From the NCBI RefSeq assembly GCF_014648595.1, contig NZ_BMRK01000004.1:19717-83716 (forward strand): DNA of 64,000 nt, in the 5' to 3' direction. The DNA comes from Nocardioides luteus (lineage in GTDB: Bacteria; Actinomycetota; Actinomycetes; Propionibacteriales; Nocardioidaceae). How positions within the stretch are numbered: position 1 is the stretch's first letter; the number at the start of each line of letters is the position of its first letter. Shown piece after piece: positions 42,508-50,912 of this stretch. The notes beneath the pieces are model-generated. The model was given only the letters and a program-made list of their open reading frames with translations, was not told the origin of the DNA and made no database searches. A program made the position numbers and the translations under genes.

Positions 42508-43785
42508 GTGTACCTCTCCCTCAGCGACCGTCCGACCACGACGAAGAGCGCCGAGCCGCAGCCTCACGGCGGACGGGTCTCGCGCACCGTCGTCACCCTC
42601 GGCATCGTCAGCCTGCTCACCGACATCTCCTCGGAGTCCGTCTCGGCGATCCTGCCGCTCTACCTGACCGCGGTCGTGGGGCTCTCGCCGGTCGCGTACG
42701 GCCTCATCGACGGGCTCTACCAGGGCGTCTCCTCGCTGGTGCGGATCGCAGCCGGCTGGGCCGCCGACCGCACCGACCGGCCACAGCCCGTGGCGCTGGC
42801 CGGCTACGCGATGAGCGCGGTGGCCCGGCTCGGGCTGATCTTCGCCGGCGGCTTCGGCACGATCTCGGCGGCGATCTCGCTGGACCGGGTCGGCAAGGGC
42901 GTACGCACCGCCCCGCGCGACGCGATGATCGCCGCCTCCAGCGACCCGGCCCGTCTGGGCCGCAGCTTCGGCGTCCACCGCGCGCTGGACACGATCGGGG
43001 CGACGCTCGGCCCGCTGCTCGCCTTCGTGATCCTGTGGCGGATCGCCGACGGCTATGACACGGTGCTGGTCGTCTCGCTCGGCTTCGCCGTCCTCGGGGT
43101 CGCCACGATGGCGTTCTTCGTCCCGTTCCGCACCGGCGCCGTCCGCCGCGTCGCCCTCCGCCGCGAGCGCCGGGAACCACGCGTCAGGGTCCGCTGGCGC
43201 AGCGTGCTGACCCCCGGCCTGACGCGCGTGACCGGCGTGTCCGGGGCGCTCGCCCTGCTCACCGTCGGCGACGGCTTCGTCTACCTGGCGCTGCTCGAGA
43301 CCGGCGGCTTCGCGGCCCAGTGGTTCCCCGTCCTCTACGTCGGCACCAACCTCGCCTACCTCGCCCTCGCCGTCCCGATGGGCCGCCTCGCCGACCGCGT
43401 CGGCCGCGCCCGGGTCCTGGTGCTCGGCCACCTCCCGCTCGCCGCTGCGTACCTGTGCGCGGCCAGCGGCTCCGGGGCGCTCTGGACGACCTGCGCCGCG
43501 GTGCTCCTGCTCGGCGTCTTCTACGCCGCGACCGACGGCACCCTGGCCGCGGTCGCCGGCCAGCTGGTCCCGGCGACCGTACGCTCCACCGGCATCGCCA
43601 CCGCCCAGACCGCGACCGCGATCGCCCGGCTCCTGGCCGCTACCGGCTTCGGCCTGCTCTGGTACGCCGTCGGCCCCCAGGTCGCGATGCTCCTCGTCTG
43701 CGCGGTGCTGGTCGCCGCGATCCCGGTCGGGTTCGCCGTGCTCCGCCGCGGGTCTCTGGCAGAGCCTGCTGAGGTGAGGCCGTGA
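42508..43785 (+). CDS. MFS transporter
   Basis: A 425-residue membrane protein of the major facilitator superfamily with about 11-12 hydrophobic segments. The loop motif AAGWAADRTDRPQPVALAGY is near 80. ISLDRVGKGVRTAPRDAMIA matches the conserved DRxGKGxRxxPRDA signature of a specific MFS subgroup of exporters. GTG start 42508. It overlaps the TolB-like gene by 4 bp, so the three plus-strand genes 41824-44798 form one operon. Substrate unknown. Confidence 0.87.
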   Translation: MYLSLSDRPTTTKSAEPQPHGGRVSRTVVTLGIVSLLTDISSESVSAILPLYLTAVVGLSPVAYGLIDGLYQGVSSLVRIAAGWAADRTDRPQPVALAGYAMSAVARLGLIFAGGFGTISAAISLDRVGKGVRTAPRDAMIAASSDPARLGRSFGVHRALDTIGATLGPLLAFVILWRIADGYDTVLVVSLGFAVLGVATMAFFVPFRTGAVRRVALRRERREPRVRVRWRSVLTPGLTRVTGVSGALALLTVGDGFVYLALLETGGFAAQWFPVLYVGTNLAYLALAVPMGRLADRVGRARVLVLGHLPLAAAYLCAASGSGALWTTCAAVLLLGVFYAATDGTLAAVAGQLVPATVRSTGIATAQTATAIARLLAATGFGLLWYAVGPQVAMLLVCAVLVAAIPVGFAVLRRGSLAEPAEVRP

Positions 43786-44798
43786 CCCGCCGCTCCACGC
43801 TCTTCGGGGCGCTCGTCGTGCTGGTCACGGCCGCCATGACCGCGTACGCCCTCTCCGCGATCGCTGAGGACGACCGGCGTACGTCCCGGGCGACCGCCGC
43901 CGAGACCACGTCCCTGGCGCAGATCGAGAAGGGTCCCCGGATCCTCTTCCGGCACACCGGGACGGACGCCGACTACGGCCACGTCGGTGCGGTGGCGCTG
44001 GACGACCCCGGCGGCGCCCGGGCGGTCACCGACCTGAGCTGCGACCGGGTCTACGCCCAGGCGCGCTCGATCTCCTGCCTGGCGACCGAGCGCGGGGTGG
44101 TCAGCCGCTACCGTGCGACCGACCTGGCGATCTCGGAGCCCGGAGAGGCATGGCAGGAGGTCGGCGGCGCCGACCTGCCCGGCATGCCGAGCCGCACCCG
44201 GATCTCCCCTGACGGCCGGCTGGTCTCCTCGACCGTCTTCGTCAACGGTGACTCCTACATGGTCAGCGGCTTCTCCACCCGCACCGTCATCCGGCGCATC
44301 GACGGGAAGAGCTACGGCGACCTGGAGAAGTTCACCCTGGTCATCGACGGCCGCCGGGTCGCTCCGGTCGACCGCAACATCTGGGGGATCACGTTCGCCG
44401 AGGACGACCGCACCTTCTACGCCACGGTCGCCACCGGCGGACGGACCCACCTCGCCCGCGGCGACCTCGAGGCCCGCCGGCTGACGACCATCGCCGACCG
44501 CGTCGAGTGCCCCTCGCTCTCGCCCGACGGCACCCGGATCGCCTTCAAGGAGGCCGACGAGGACGGCACCCGCTGGACCCCGGCGGTCCTCGACCTGGCC
44601 ACCGGCCGGCGTACCGTCCTCGCGGGCGAGACCCACAGCGTCGACGACCAGATCGAGTGGCTCGACGACGACACCGTCCTCTACGGGCTGGCCCGCGACG
44701 GTGAGGCCGTCAGCGACGTGTGGGCCCTCGACACCTCCGCCTCCGCGACCCCTCGCGTGCTCGTCCCGGAGGCCTCCTCCCCCGCGGTCCTACGCTGA
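43782..44798 (+). CDS. TolB-like beta-propeller protein
   Basis: A 338-residue exported protein. The N-terminal hydrophobic segment (about 7-24) is a signal or anchor. The rest consists of WD40/PD40-like strands, with ISPDGRLVSSTVF and LSPDGTRIAFKEADEDG showing the TolB-type SPDG motif. It could be a binding scaffold at the cell surface. It is translationally coupled to the MFS gene (4-bp overlap), which suggests the two act together in export. No catalytic residues are evident. Confidence 0.78.
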   Translation: MTRRSTLFGALVVLVTAAMTAYALSAIAEDDRRTSRATAAETTSLAQIEKGPRILFRHTGTDADYGHVGAVALDDPGGARAVTDLSCDRVYAQARSISCLATERGVVSRYRATDLAISEPGEAWQEVGGADLPGMPSRTRISPDGRLVSSTVFVNGDSYMVSGFSTRTVIRRIDGKSYGDLEKFTLVIDGRRVAPVDRNIWGITFAEDDRTFYATVATGGRTHLARGDLEARRLTTIADRVECPSLSPDGTRIAFKEADEDGTRWTPAVLDLATGRRTVLAGETHSVDDQIEWLDDDTVLYGLARDGEAVSDVWALDTSASATPRVLVPEASSPAVLR

Positions 44799-44857
44799 TT
44801 CGGGTACGTGACCCGGGCTCTCCCCCGCGTGCCGCCCGCTCCCGCTTTCCTGAGGGG

Positions 44858-45490
44858 ATGACCATCGAGGAGACCGGCGCCGCGCGCCGGACCCGACCCA
44901 TCATCGAACCCTCCGCAGACGTCGACGACCGTGCCTCCATCGGGGACGGCACCCTGGTCTGGCACCTGGCACAGGTCCGGGAGCACGCCCGGGTCGGCAG
45001 CGAGTGCATCATCGGCCGCGGGGCGTACGTCGGTCCGGGGGTCGTCGTGGGCGACCGCTGCAAGATCCAGAACCACGCGCTGGTCTACGAACCGGCCGTG
45101 CTCGAGGACGGCGCCTTCGTCGGGCCCGCCGTCGTCTTCACCAACGACTACCTCCCCCGCGCCGTCAACCCCGACGGGACGCTCAAGGACGGTGACGACT
45201 GGGACGCTGTGGGCGTGACCGTACGCACCGGGGCCAGCGTCGGCGCCCGCGTCGTCTGCGTCGCCCCGGTCACCATCGGCGCCTGGGCGATGGTCGCCGC
45301 TGGCGCCGTGGTCACCCGCGACGTACCCGACCATGCGCTCGTCGTCGGGGTCCCGGCGCGGCAGGTCGGCTGGGTCGGCCACGCGGGCGCGCCGCTGGTC
45401 CAGCAGGGGGACGCCTGGCGATGTCCGAAGACCGGGACCCTCTACGTCCAGCGCGGGCCGCACGAGGACGACGGGCTCGTCGCCGCCTGA
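44858..45490 (+). CDS. WbpD-like sugar N-acetyltransferase (hexapeptide)
   Basis: A 210-residue left-handed beta-helix acyltransferase. Repeated hexapeptides run from VDDRASIGDGTLVWHLAQVR through SECIIGRGAYVGPGVVVGD to VAPVTIGAWAMVAAGAVV. The motif FTNDYLPRAVNPDG is characteristic of WbpD/WlbB, which N-acetylate UDP-2-acetamido-3-amino sugars. It is the missing third partner of the MocA-like dehydrogenase and the first DegT aminotransferase, although 17 kb away. ATG 44858 has GAGGGG directly upstream; the open frame upstream is shadow. Confidence 0.87.
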   Translation: MTIEETGAARRTRPIIEPSADVDDRASIGDGTLVWHLAQVREHARVGSECIIGRGAYVGPGVVVGDRCKIQNHALVYEPAVLEDGAFVGPAVVFTNDYLPRAVNPDGTLKDGDDWDAVGVTVRTGASVGARVVCVAPVTIGAWAMVAAGAVVTRDVPDHALVVGVPARQVGWVGHAGAPLVQQGDAWRCPKTGTLYVQRGPHEDDGLVAA

Positions 45491-45512
45491 GCTCGTCCGG
45501 GCTCCGAGCAGC

Positions 45513-46190
45513 TCAGGCGGCGCGCCACTCCGCCTTGTGGGCGAGGCTGACCGCCGCGATCTGCGAGGAGACGCCGAGCTTGGAGAGGATCGACTTCACC
45601 TGGGTGCGGACGGTCGCCTCCGAGACGACACGGATCTTGGCGATGTCGCCGACGGTGAAGCCGTCCATCAGGTGCTCGAGCACCTGGGTCTCGCGGCGGG
45701 AGAGCTGGGCGAGCCGGCGGCGGGTCTCGATGAGGTCCTGCCCCTGGCCCACCCACGCGCGGATCAGGCGCTCGCGCTCGTCGACGTCGAGCACGCTGTT
45801 GCCGTAGTTGAGCCGGCGAACGGTGCCGAGGATCTCGCCCAGCGGCACCCGCTTGGACAGCACCGTCCGCGCCCCGGAGTGCAGGGCGTGACCCCACCGC
45901 GACTCGTCGTTCGACCCGGTCACCACGACGACGTCGGCGCCGGCGCGGGCGAGCGGTGAGACGAGGCGTACGCCCGATCCGTGATGGCCCAGGTCGAGGT
46001 CGAGCAGCACGATGCGCGGTTGCGGGCGCATGATCATCGAAGTCAGCTTCGTCTCCGAGGCCGGCTCCTCGGGCAGGTCGACGCGCTCGGCGTCGTAGCC
46101 CTCGAAGGTGAGCGCCAGCTCGAGCGACTCGGCGAAGAGCGTGTGGTCCTCGACGATGACGACCTTGACCCGTTTACGCGGCGACACCAC
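45513..46190 (-). CDS. Response regulator, NarL/LuxR type
   Basis: A protein of about 225 residues. The receiver domain (about 8-125) contains VVIVEDHTLF and the phospho-accepting aspartate region IVLLDLDLG. A LuxR-type HTH (about 160-220) reads LSRRETQVLEHLMDGFTVGDIAKI and ATVRTQVKSILSKLGV. It should bind DNA when phosphorylated by the adjacent kinase. I chose GTG 46190, overlapping the kinase stop by 17 bp; the frame upstream to 46289 encodes low-complexity sequence. Its targets may include the divergent LCP gene. Confidence 0.85.
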   Translation of the reverse strand: MVSPRKRVKVVIVEDHTLFAESLELALTFEGYDAERVDLPEEPASETKLTSMIMRPQPRIVLLDLDLGHHGSGVRLVSPLARAGADVVVVTGSNDESRWGHALHSGARTVLSKRVPLGEILGTVRRLNYGNSVLDVDERERLIRAWVGQGQDLIETRRRLAQLSRRETQVLEHLMDGFTVGDIAKIRVVSEATVRTQVKSILSKLGVSSQIAAVSLAHKAEWRAA

Positions 46191-46956
46191 GGCGGCCTCG
46201 ATGTCTCGGGTCGTCGCGCCTGTCGGCGCCTTCCTGCGTGCCCTCGTCGGCGCGTGCGCCGGGGCGGTCGTCGGGGCGTTCGTCGGCACAGCCGAGCATC
46301 GGGATGCCGAGGACGAACGTGGTGCGCTCGTCCGCCTCGGCCAGCTCCAGGAAGCCGCCCTGACGCTCCATCAGGTCGCGGGCGGCGTGGAGGCCGATGC
46401 CCTGACCGGTCGACCCCGGCCGGCTGACGCCCCAGGCGAAGATCCGCCGGCGCAGCTCGGGCGGGACGCCGGGGCCCTCGTCCGAGACCGCGATCTCGAC
46501 CGACGAGCTCGCCGGCTCGGTGGCGCGGACCTCGATCCGGACAGTGCCGGCGCCGTGCGCCGCAGCATTGTCGAGGAGCACGTTGAGCGCCTCGGTCAGC
46601 TGGTCGGAGTCCCCCAGCGCGAGCATCCTGCTGGGCCGCCAGCGTACGTCGGTGCCCTTGGCCTCGTGGGCGAGCACCATCGTCGAGACCACCGCATCGA
46701 GGTCGATCACCTCGGCGCGCGGCTCGTCGGTGCGGGGTCCGGGGACCGCCACCTTCGCGGCGTCCTGCTCCTCGCGGACCATCCGCTCGAGCCTCTCCAG
46801 CTCGCTCTCGACCATCGCCGCCATCGCGGCGCGTCGTTCCTTCGCGATCTCCCCGATCTCCCCGAGCGAGTGGAGGAGCGTCGTCGCCGCCCGGACGCCC
46901 GCGAGCGTCGAGGCAGCCTCGTGCAGTCGGGCACGATCGGCTCCGACTCTTGACAT
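46174..46956 (-). CDS. Cytosolic sensor histidine kinase
   Basis: A 260-residue kinase without membrane segments. The N-terminal dimerisation region (RLHEAASTLAGVRAATTLLH) offers His12 as a likely phosphate acceptor. The ATPase domain has the N box (ALNVLLDNAAAHGAG, about 130) and the G boxes SDEGPGVPPELRRRIFAWGVS and GQGIGLHAARDLM. The last 40 residues are Arg/Asp-rich and unlike kinase sequence. ATG 46956 has GGGGAGAG 7 nt upstream. It is paired with the NarL-type regulator, overlapping by 17 bp. The signal is unknown. Confidence 0.82.
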   Translation of the reverse strand: MSRVGADRARLHEAASTLAGVRAATTLLHSLGEIGEIAKERRAAMAAMVESELERLERMVREEQDAAKVAVPGPRTDEPRAEVIDLDAVVSTMVLAHEAKGTDVRWRPSRMLALGDSDQLTEALNVLLDNAAAHGAGTVRIEVRATEPASSSVEIAVSDEGPGVPPELRRRIFAWGVSRPGSTGQGIGLHAARDLMERQGGFLELAEADERTTFVLGIPMLGCADERPDDRPGARADEGTQEGADRRDDPRHRGRRGVAA

Positions 46957-47154
46957 CGACACAGCTCTCCCCTGGTCACACCTTCGACCGAGCCCTCCCA
47001 AGACACGGCCCGCGGCTGCAAACACGAGCGGACCCCCACTTCCGACATGTGCAGCGCTGTACAGCACACGGACTTTACTCACTCAGGATGCCTGTCGTAT
47101 TGCCTACCTATTTTTGGTTACCAGCCGTTACCGACTGGTGCCTGAAATTGAGGA
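46957..47154. promoter_or_regulatory. Divergent promoter region of kinase and LCP genes
   Basis: A 198-nt gap with an A/T-rich patch at 47085-47120 that stands out in this genome. GTTACC occurs at 47117-47122 and 47127-47132, one helical turn apart, and an inverted-like ACTGGTG follows. This may be a binding site for the adjacent response regulator. No exact -35/-10 could be assigned. Confidence 0.45.
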
Positions 47155-48315
47155 ATGGCGAGCATCTGGACCCTGGAAGAGGGGTCCGGCGGGTCGGATA
47201 CTCCGGTGGCCCTCCTCGAGCATCCCCCCGTGCCGCCCGATCCGGCTCAGTCCGATCCGACGCACTCCGATCCGGCGCCGGACCGGCCTCGCGGATGGCG
47301 TCGCGCACGCAAGCCGCTGATCGGTCTGCTGGTCTGTCTCCTGCTGCTCGGCGCCGTTGCGCTGGGCGGGGCGCTATGGCTCCACGCCAAGGTGGACGGC
47401 AGCATCCAGCGGCTGCCCGACCCCTTCGCCGAACTCGCCGACCGGCCGGCAAAGCCGACCTCCGGGTCGGCCGCTGACGCGATGAACATCCTGGTGCTCG
47501 GCACCGACACCCGCTCCGACACCCCCACCACCGGCGCCGAGGCTCCGGGCTGGAAGCCCGGGCAGGCGCGCTCGGACACGATGCTGCTCGTCCACCTCGA
47601 CGGCGACCGCCGCGGCGCCTCCGTCATCTCCATCCCGCGCGACGCCTGGGTCGACATCCCCGGCCACGGCAAGGGCAAGGTCAGCTGGGCCTACTCCTTC
47701 GGCGGCCCGAGCCTCACCATCGAGACGGTCGAGAAGATGACCGACGTACGCGTCGACCACGTCGCCGTCGTCGACTGGGACGGCTTCCGAGCGCTCACCG
47801 ACGCCATCGGCGGCGTCGACATCGAGATCCCGAAGACCGTCTACGACTCCGCCCGCGGGGTCCGCTGGGAGGCCGGCCGCCACCACCTCGACGGCGACGA
47901 GGCACTCCTCTACGTACGCCAGCGCTACGGCCTCCGCGACGGCGACCTCGACCGCGTCGCCCGCCAGCAGGCCTTCCTCCGCACCCTCCTCGAGCAGACC
48001 CTGGAGCAGGAGCTCCGCAAGGACCCCGCGAGGGTCCTCGACCTGCTCACCCTCTTCGGCGAGCACGCCTCTGTCGACGACGACTGGTCCACGACCCAGA
48101 TGGCCCGCCTCGCCGCCTCCCTGCGCAACCTGCGCACCGGCGACATCAGCTACCTCACCGTCCCCACCGACGGCACCGGCATGGTCGGCGACCAGTCCGT
48201 CGTACGCCTCGACCCCTCCCGCGACCGCTCCCTCTGGCGCGCCGTCCGCGAGGACCGCATGCCGCAGTGGGCGGCCGACAACCAAGACCTCCTCACCCCC
48301 GACGTCGTCCGCTGA
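47155..48315 (+). CDS. LytR-CpsA-Psr (LCP) family glycopolymer transferase
   Basis: A 386-residue membrane-bound enzyme that links lipid-carried glycopolymers to peptidoglycan. A Pro/Asp-rich cytoplasmic N-terminus is followed by a membrane segment at about 45-66 (LIGLLVCLLLLGAVALGGALW). The LCP domain (about 108-290) contains MNILVLGTDTRSD, ARSDTMLLVHLDG, SVISIPRDAWVDIP and DGFRALTDAIGGVDIEIP with the conserved Arg and Asp residues. It is the likely final step for the surface glycan made by this locus. ATG 47155 was chosen. Its stop lies within a 37-bp tandem duplication containing poly-C tracts. Confidence 0.92.
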   Translation: MASIWTLEEGSGGSDTPVALLEHPPVPPDPAQSDPTHSDPAPDRPRGWRRARKPLIGLLVCLLLLGAVALGGALWLHAKVDGSIQRLPDPFAELADRPAKPTSGSAADAMNILVLGTDTRSDTPTTGAEAPGWKPGQARSDTMLLVHLDGDRRGASVISIPRDAWVDIPGHGKGKVSWAYSFGGPSLTIETVEKMTDVRVDHVAVVDWDGFRALTDAIGGVDIEIPKTVYDSARGVRWEAGRHHLDGDEALLYVRQRYGLRDGDLDRVARQQAFLRTLLEQTLEQELRKDPARVLDLLTLFGEHASVDDDWSTTQMARLAASLRNLRTGDISYLTVPTDGTGMVGDQSVVRLDPSRDRSLWRAVREDRMPQWAADNQDLLTPDVVR

Positions 48316-48371
48316 CGAACCTCCCCCCCCCCCCCCCGACGTCGTCCGCTGACGAACCTCCCCCCCCCCCC
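48301..48371. repeat. 37-bp tandem duplication with C15 and C12 tracts at the LCP stop
   Basis: GACGTCGTCCGCTGACGAACCT followed by a run of C occurs at 48301-48337 (15 C) and again at 48338-48371 (12 C). The first copy carries the last codons and the TGA stop of the LCP gene. The second copy is non-coding. The copies differ only in the length of the C run. This points to recent slippage or duplication, or to a sequencing or assembly artefact. Confidence 0.85.
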
Positions 48372-48816
48372 GCCGAGTCGGCGCATCTGCCCCAGAAATA
48401 CGCGCCGAGTCGGCGCATCTGCCCCGAGACTGTGCTGTTACAGGGTGGGGCATTTTGCCGCCACGACGGGGTTCCGCACCACGCCCCCGCACCCGGGGCG
48501 GATGGGCGGGCAATTTCCCGCCATGGCGGGAAATTTCACCCTGCACCTGGCCGAACGCTGCTCACCGGGGCCCATTTCCCCGCCATGGCGGGAATCTGCT
48601 CGCCCTCACCAGCCGTACGCGCGCCACATCAGCAGGACGACACTTTCCCGCCATGGCGGGAAAGCGCGCCACGCCGCCCGCCGCCGACCCAGATCCCGCC
48701 GAGTCGGCGCAACTGCCCCAGAAATACGCGCCGAGTCGGCGCATCCGAGCGGGGCAGATGCGCCGACTCGGCATCCCCCAGCGGGGCAGATGCGCCGACT
48801 CGGCGATCGGGGGGAG
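48316..48816. repeat. Convergent intergenic region: R1 array interrupted by R3 palindromes
   Basis: No gene is supported in this 501-nt gap. Forward R1 units are at 48373 and 48405, then a different block at about 48426-48698, then R1 forward at 48699 and 48731 and inverted at 48751 and 48783, all with 32-bp steps inside each pair. The middle block holds R3 palindromes at 48512-48535, about 48574-48594 and 48644-48663, with a degraded copy near 48450-48476. The order looks like R3 sequence inserted into an R1 array. Confidence 0.9.
48512..48535. repeat. R3 perfect palindrome
   Basis: A 24-bp perfect palindrome, AATTTCCCGCCA followed by its complement. A 20-bp version is at 48644-48663, and a version with one extra C at about 48574-48594. 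Spacing between the centres is about 61 and 69 bp. The A/T-flanked CCCGCCATGGCGGG form resembles an operator for a dimeric regulator, but no gene start is near; both flanking genes end here. Confidence 0.85.
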
Positions 48817-50160
48817 TTACGAGGCTGCCTCCTCTGCAGCCGGGTCCAGGCGGTTGGCGGGGCGCGGGAGGCCGTAGTGGTCGCGGAGGGTGGTGCCGGC
48901 ATACTCGGTGCGGAAGAGGCCGCGCTCCTGGAGGATCGGTACGACAGATGAGGTGAAGGCCTCGATGCCCGAGGGGAGCACGGCGGGCATGATGTTGAAG
49001 CCGTCGGCGGCGCCGTTCTCGAAGTAGTGCTGGATGGTGTCGGCGACCTGGACCGGGGTGCCGGTGAAGGTGCGGTGCCCGCGGCCGCCGCCGAGCTTCC
49101 CGATCAGCTCGCGCACGGTGAGCCGGTCGCGGCGGGCCCAGTCGACGACGAGGGTACGTCGGCTCTTGGCGCCCTCGATCGCCTCCTCCGAGGGCAGGTC
49201 GTCGGGCAGCTCGGCGTCCAGGTCGAGCCGGTCCGGGTCCACCCGCAGCAGCTGAGCCAGCTGCACGATCGCGTACTCCGGTGCGATCAACCGGTCCAGC
49301 TCCTCCTCGAGCTCGCGCGCCTCCGCCTCGGTCTCGCCCAGGACAGGGACGATCCCGGGCAGCACCAGCACATGATCGGGGTTGCGGCCCGCGGCCAGGA
49401 CCCGACGCTTGATGTCGGCGTAGAACGCCTGGCTCTCCGCCAGCGTCGGCTGGGCGGTGAAGATCGCCTCCGCCCAACGGGCCGCGAACTCCTTGCCGTC
49501 CTCCGAGGAACCGGCCTGGACGAGCAGCGGGTGGCCCTGCGGCGGGCGGGCCAGGTTGAGCGGCCCCTCGACCGAGAAGTACGCCCCGCTGTGCGAGATC
49601 GGCCGGACCCGGTCGCGCAGCGTGTGCACGCCGGCCTCCTTGTCGGCCACGACCGCGTCGTCGGCCCAGCTGTCCCACAGCTTGGTGGCGACGTCGAGGA
49701 ACTCGTCGGCCCGCTCGTACCGAGTCTTGTGCAGCGGCTGCCCCTCCAGCCCGAAGTTGCGCGCCGCGGCGTCCCCGGCCGTGGTGACGATGTTCCACCC
49801 CGCTCGCCCGCCCGAGAGATGGTCCACCGACGCCAGCCGCCGGGCCAGGTTGAACGGCTCGTTGTAGGAGGTCGAGGCGGTCGCGATCAGGCCGATGCGC
49901 TGCGTGGAGACCGCCAGCGCGGCCAGCAGCACGGTCGGCTCGATCCGTCCCGCCGGCCGGCGCCCCGGCTCGCCGAACATCGCCGGCGAGTCCGCGAGGA
50001 ACAGCGAGTCGAACTTGGCGTCCTCGGCCACCCGCGCCAGGTGCTGGTGGGCCTCAAGCGAGAGGTTGGCGTGCGGGTCCGAGGAGGGCAGCCGCCAGGA
50101 CGCCTCGTGGTGGCCGGTGTCGTGCAGGAACAGGTTGAAGTGGAGCTGTCGCGCACCCAT
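48817..50160 (-). CDS. LLM-class FMN-dependent monooxygenase (NtaA/SnaA/DszA family)
   Basis: A 447-residue class C flavin monooxygenase using FMNH2 and O2. Typical features are the N-terminal LHFNLFLHDTGHHEASWR, SLFLADSPAM, the TASTSYNEPFNLARRLASVDHLSGGRAGWNIVTT block (in part) and VQAGSSEDGKEFAARWAE. Relatives split carbon-sulfur or carbon-nitrogen bonds (DszA, NtaA, alkanesulfonate-type enzymes). It is the last gene of an operon with a sulfonate-type ABC importer, 1-bp overlap with the ATPase gene, so a sulfur scavenging role is likely. Confidence 0.9.
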   Translation of the reverse strand: MGARQLHFNLFLHDTGHHEASWRLPSSDPHANLSLEAHQHLARVAEDAKFDSLFLADSPAMFGEPGRRPAGRIEPTVLLAALAVSTQRIGLIATASTSYNEPFNLARRLASVDHLSGGRAGWNIVTTAGDAAARNFGLEGQPLHKTRYERADEFLDVATKLWDSWADDAVVADKEAGVHTLRDRVRPISHSGAYFSVEGPLNLARPPQGHPLLVQAGSSEDGKEFAARWAEAIFTAQPTLAESQAFYADIKRRVLAAGRNPDHVLVLPGIVPVLGETEAEARELEEELDRLIAPEYAIVQLAQLLRVDPDRLDLDAELPDDLPSEEAIEGAKSRRTLVVDWARRDRLTVRELIGKLGGGRGHRTFTGTPVQVADTIQHYFENGAADGFNIMPAVLPSGIEAFTSSVVPILQERGLFRTEYAGTTLRDHYGLPRPANRLDPAAEEAAS

Positions 50161-50912
50161 CAGGCCACCTCCTCCTCGACCACGCCGAGCTCGGCGAGCA
50201 GCTGGGTACGCAGCGCCGCGAACCGCGGGTCGCCAGGGCTCCGCCTGCCCCCGAGGTCGATGCGGATGTCCGAGCCGACGACGCCGTCCACCAGCACGAT
50301 CACCCGGTCGGCGAGCGCGATCGCCTCGTCGACGTCGTGGGTGACCAGCAGGATGGCGGGGTTGTGGGCGGCGTACAGCTTCTGGAGGAGCTTGTGCATC
50401 TTGATCCGCGTCAGCGCGTCCAAGGCGCCGAACGGCTCGTCGGCGAGCAGCAGCTGGGGGTCGCGGACCAGCGAGCGGGCCAGTGCCGCGCGCTGCTGCT
50501 CACCCCCGGAGAGCTCGTGGGGCCAGGCCTTGTCGCGCCCCTCGAGGCCGACCTCGGCGAGCGCCTCGAGGCCACGGTCCCGAGCCGAGGGAGCCGACAG
50601 CCCCAGGATCACGTTGTCCAGCACCTGCCGCCAGGGCAGCAGCCGGGAGTCCTGGAAGACCACGGAGACCCGCTCGGGTACGTCCACGACCCCCGACCCC
50701 GAGACCGAGCGGTCGAGCCCGGCCAGCGCGCGGAGCAGGGTGGACTTTCCGGAGCCGGACCGCCCGATCAGCGCCACGAACTCGCCGCGGGCGATGGTCA
50801 GGTCGAGCCCGTTGAGGACCCCGCCGGCCTCGGAGAAGCTGCGGCGCAGCCCCTCGACGCGTACGGCCGGTCCTTCGGGTGATGTCAGTGACTCTCGAGC
50901 GTGCGTCGCCAT
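50160..50912 (-). CDS. ABC transporter ATPase, sulfonate/taurine type
   Basis: A 250-residue ATP-binding subunit of the SsuB/TauB/NrtD family. Walker A is GRSGSGKSTLL (about 52), the Q-loop region is VSVVFQDSRLLPW, the signature LSGGEQQRAALARSLV, Walker B LLLADEPFGALD and the H-loop LLVTHDVDEA. It powers import with the permease and binding protein that follow upstream. ATG 50912 overlaps the permease end by 28 bp, longer than usual; a shorter start is possible. It overlaps the monooxygenase gene by 1 bp. Confidence 0.92.
   Translation of the reverse strand: MATHARESLTSPEGPAVRVEGLRRSFSEAGGVLNGLDLTIARGEFVALIGRSGSGKSTLLRALAGLDRSVSGSGVVDVPERVSVVFQDSRLLPWRQVLDNVILGLSAPSARDRGLEALAEVGLEGRDKAWPHELSGGEQQRAALARSLVRDPQLLLADEPFGALDALTRIKMHKLLQKLYAAHNPAILLVTHDVDEAIALADRVIVLVDGVVGSDIRIDLGGRRSPGDPRFAALRTQLLAELGVVEEEVA

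Noticed and set aside
41757-47152. Identical 13-mer GCCTGAAATTGAG at 41757-41769 and 47140-47152 as a shared operator
   Set aside because: One copy is 54 nt and the other 2 nt from the next start, and exact 13-mers are expected by chance in 64 kb on both strands.
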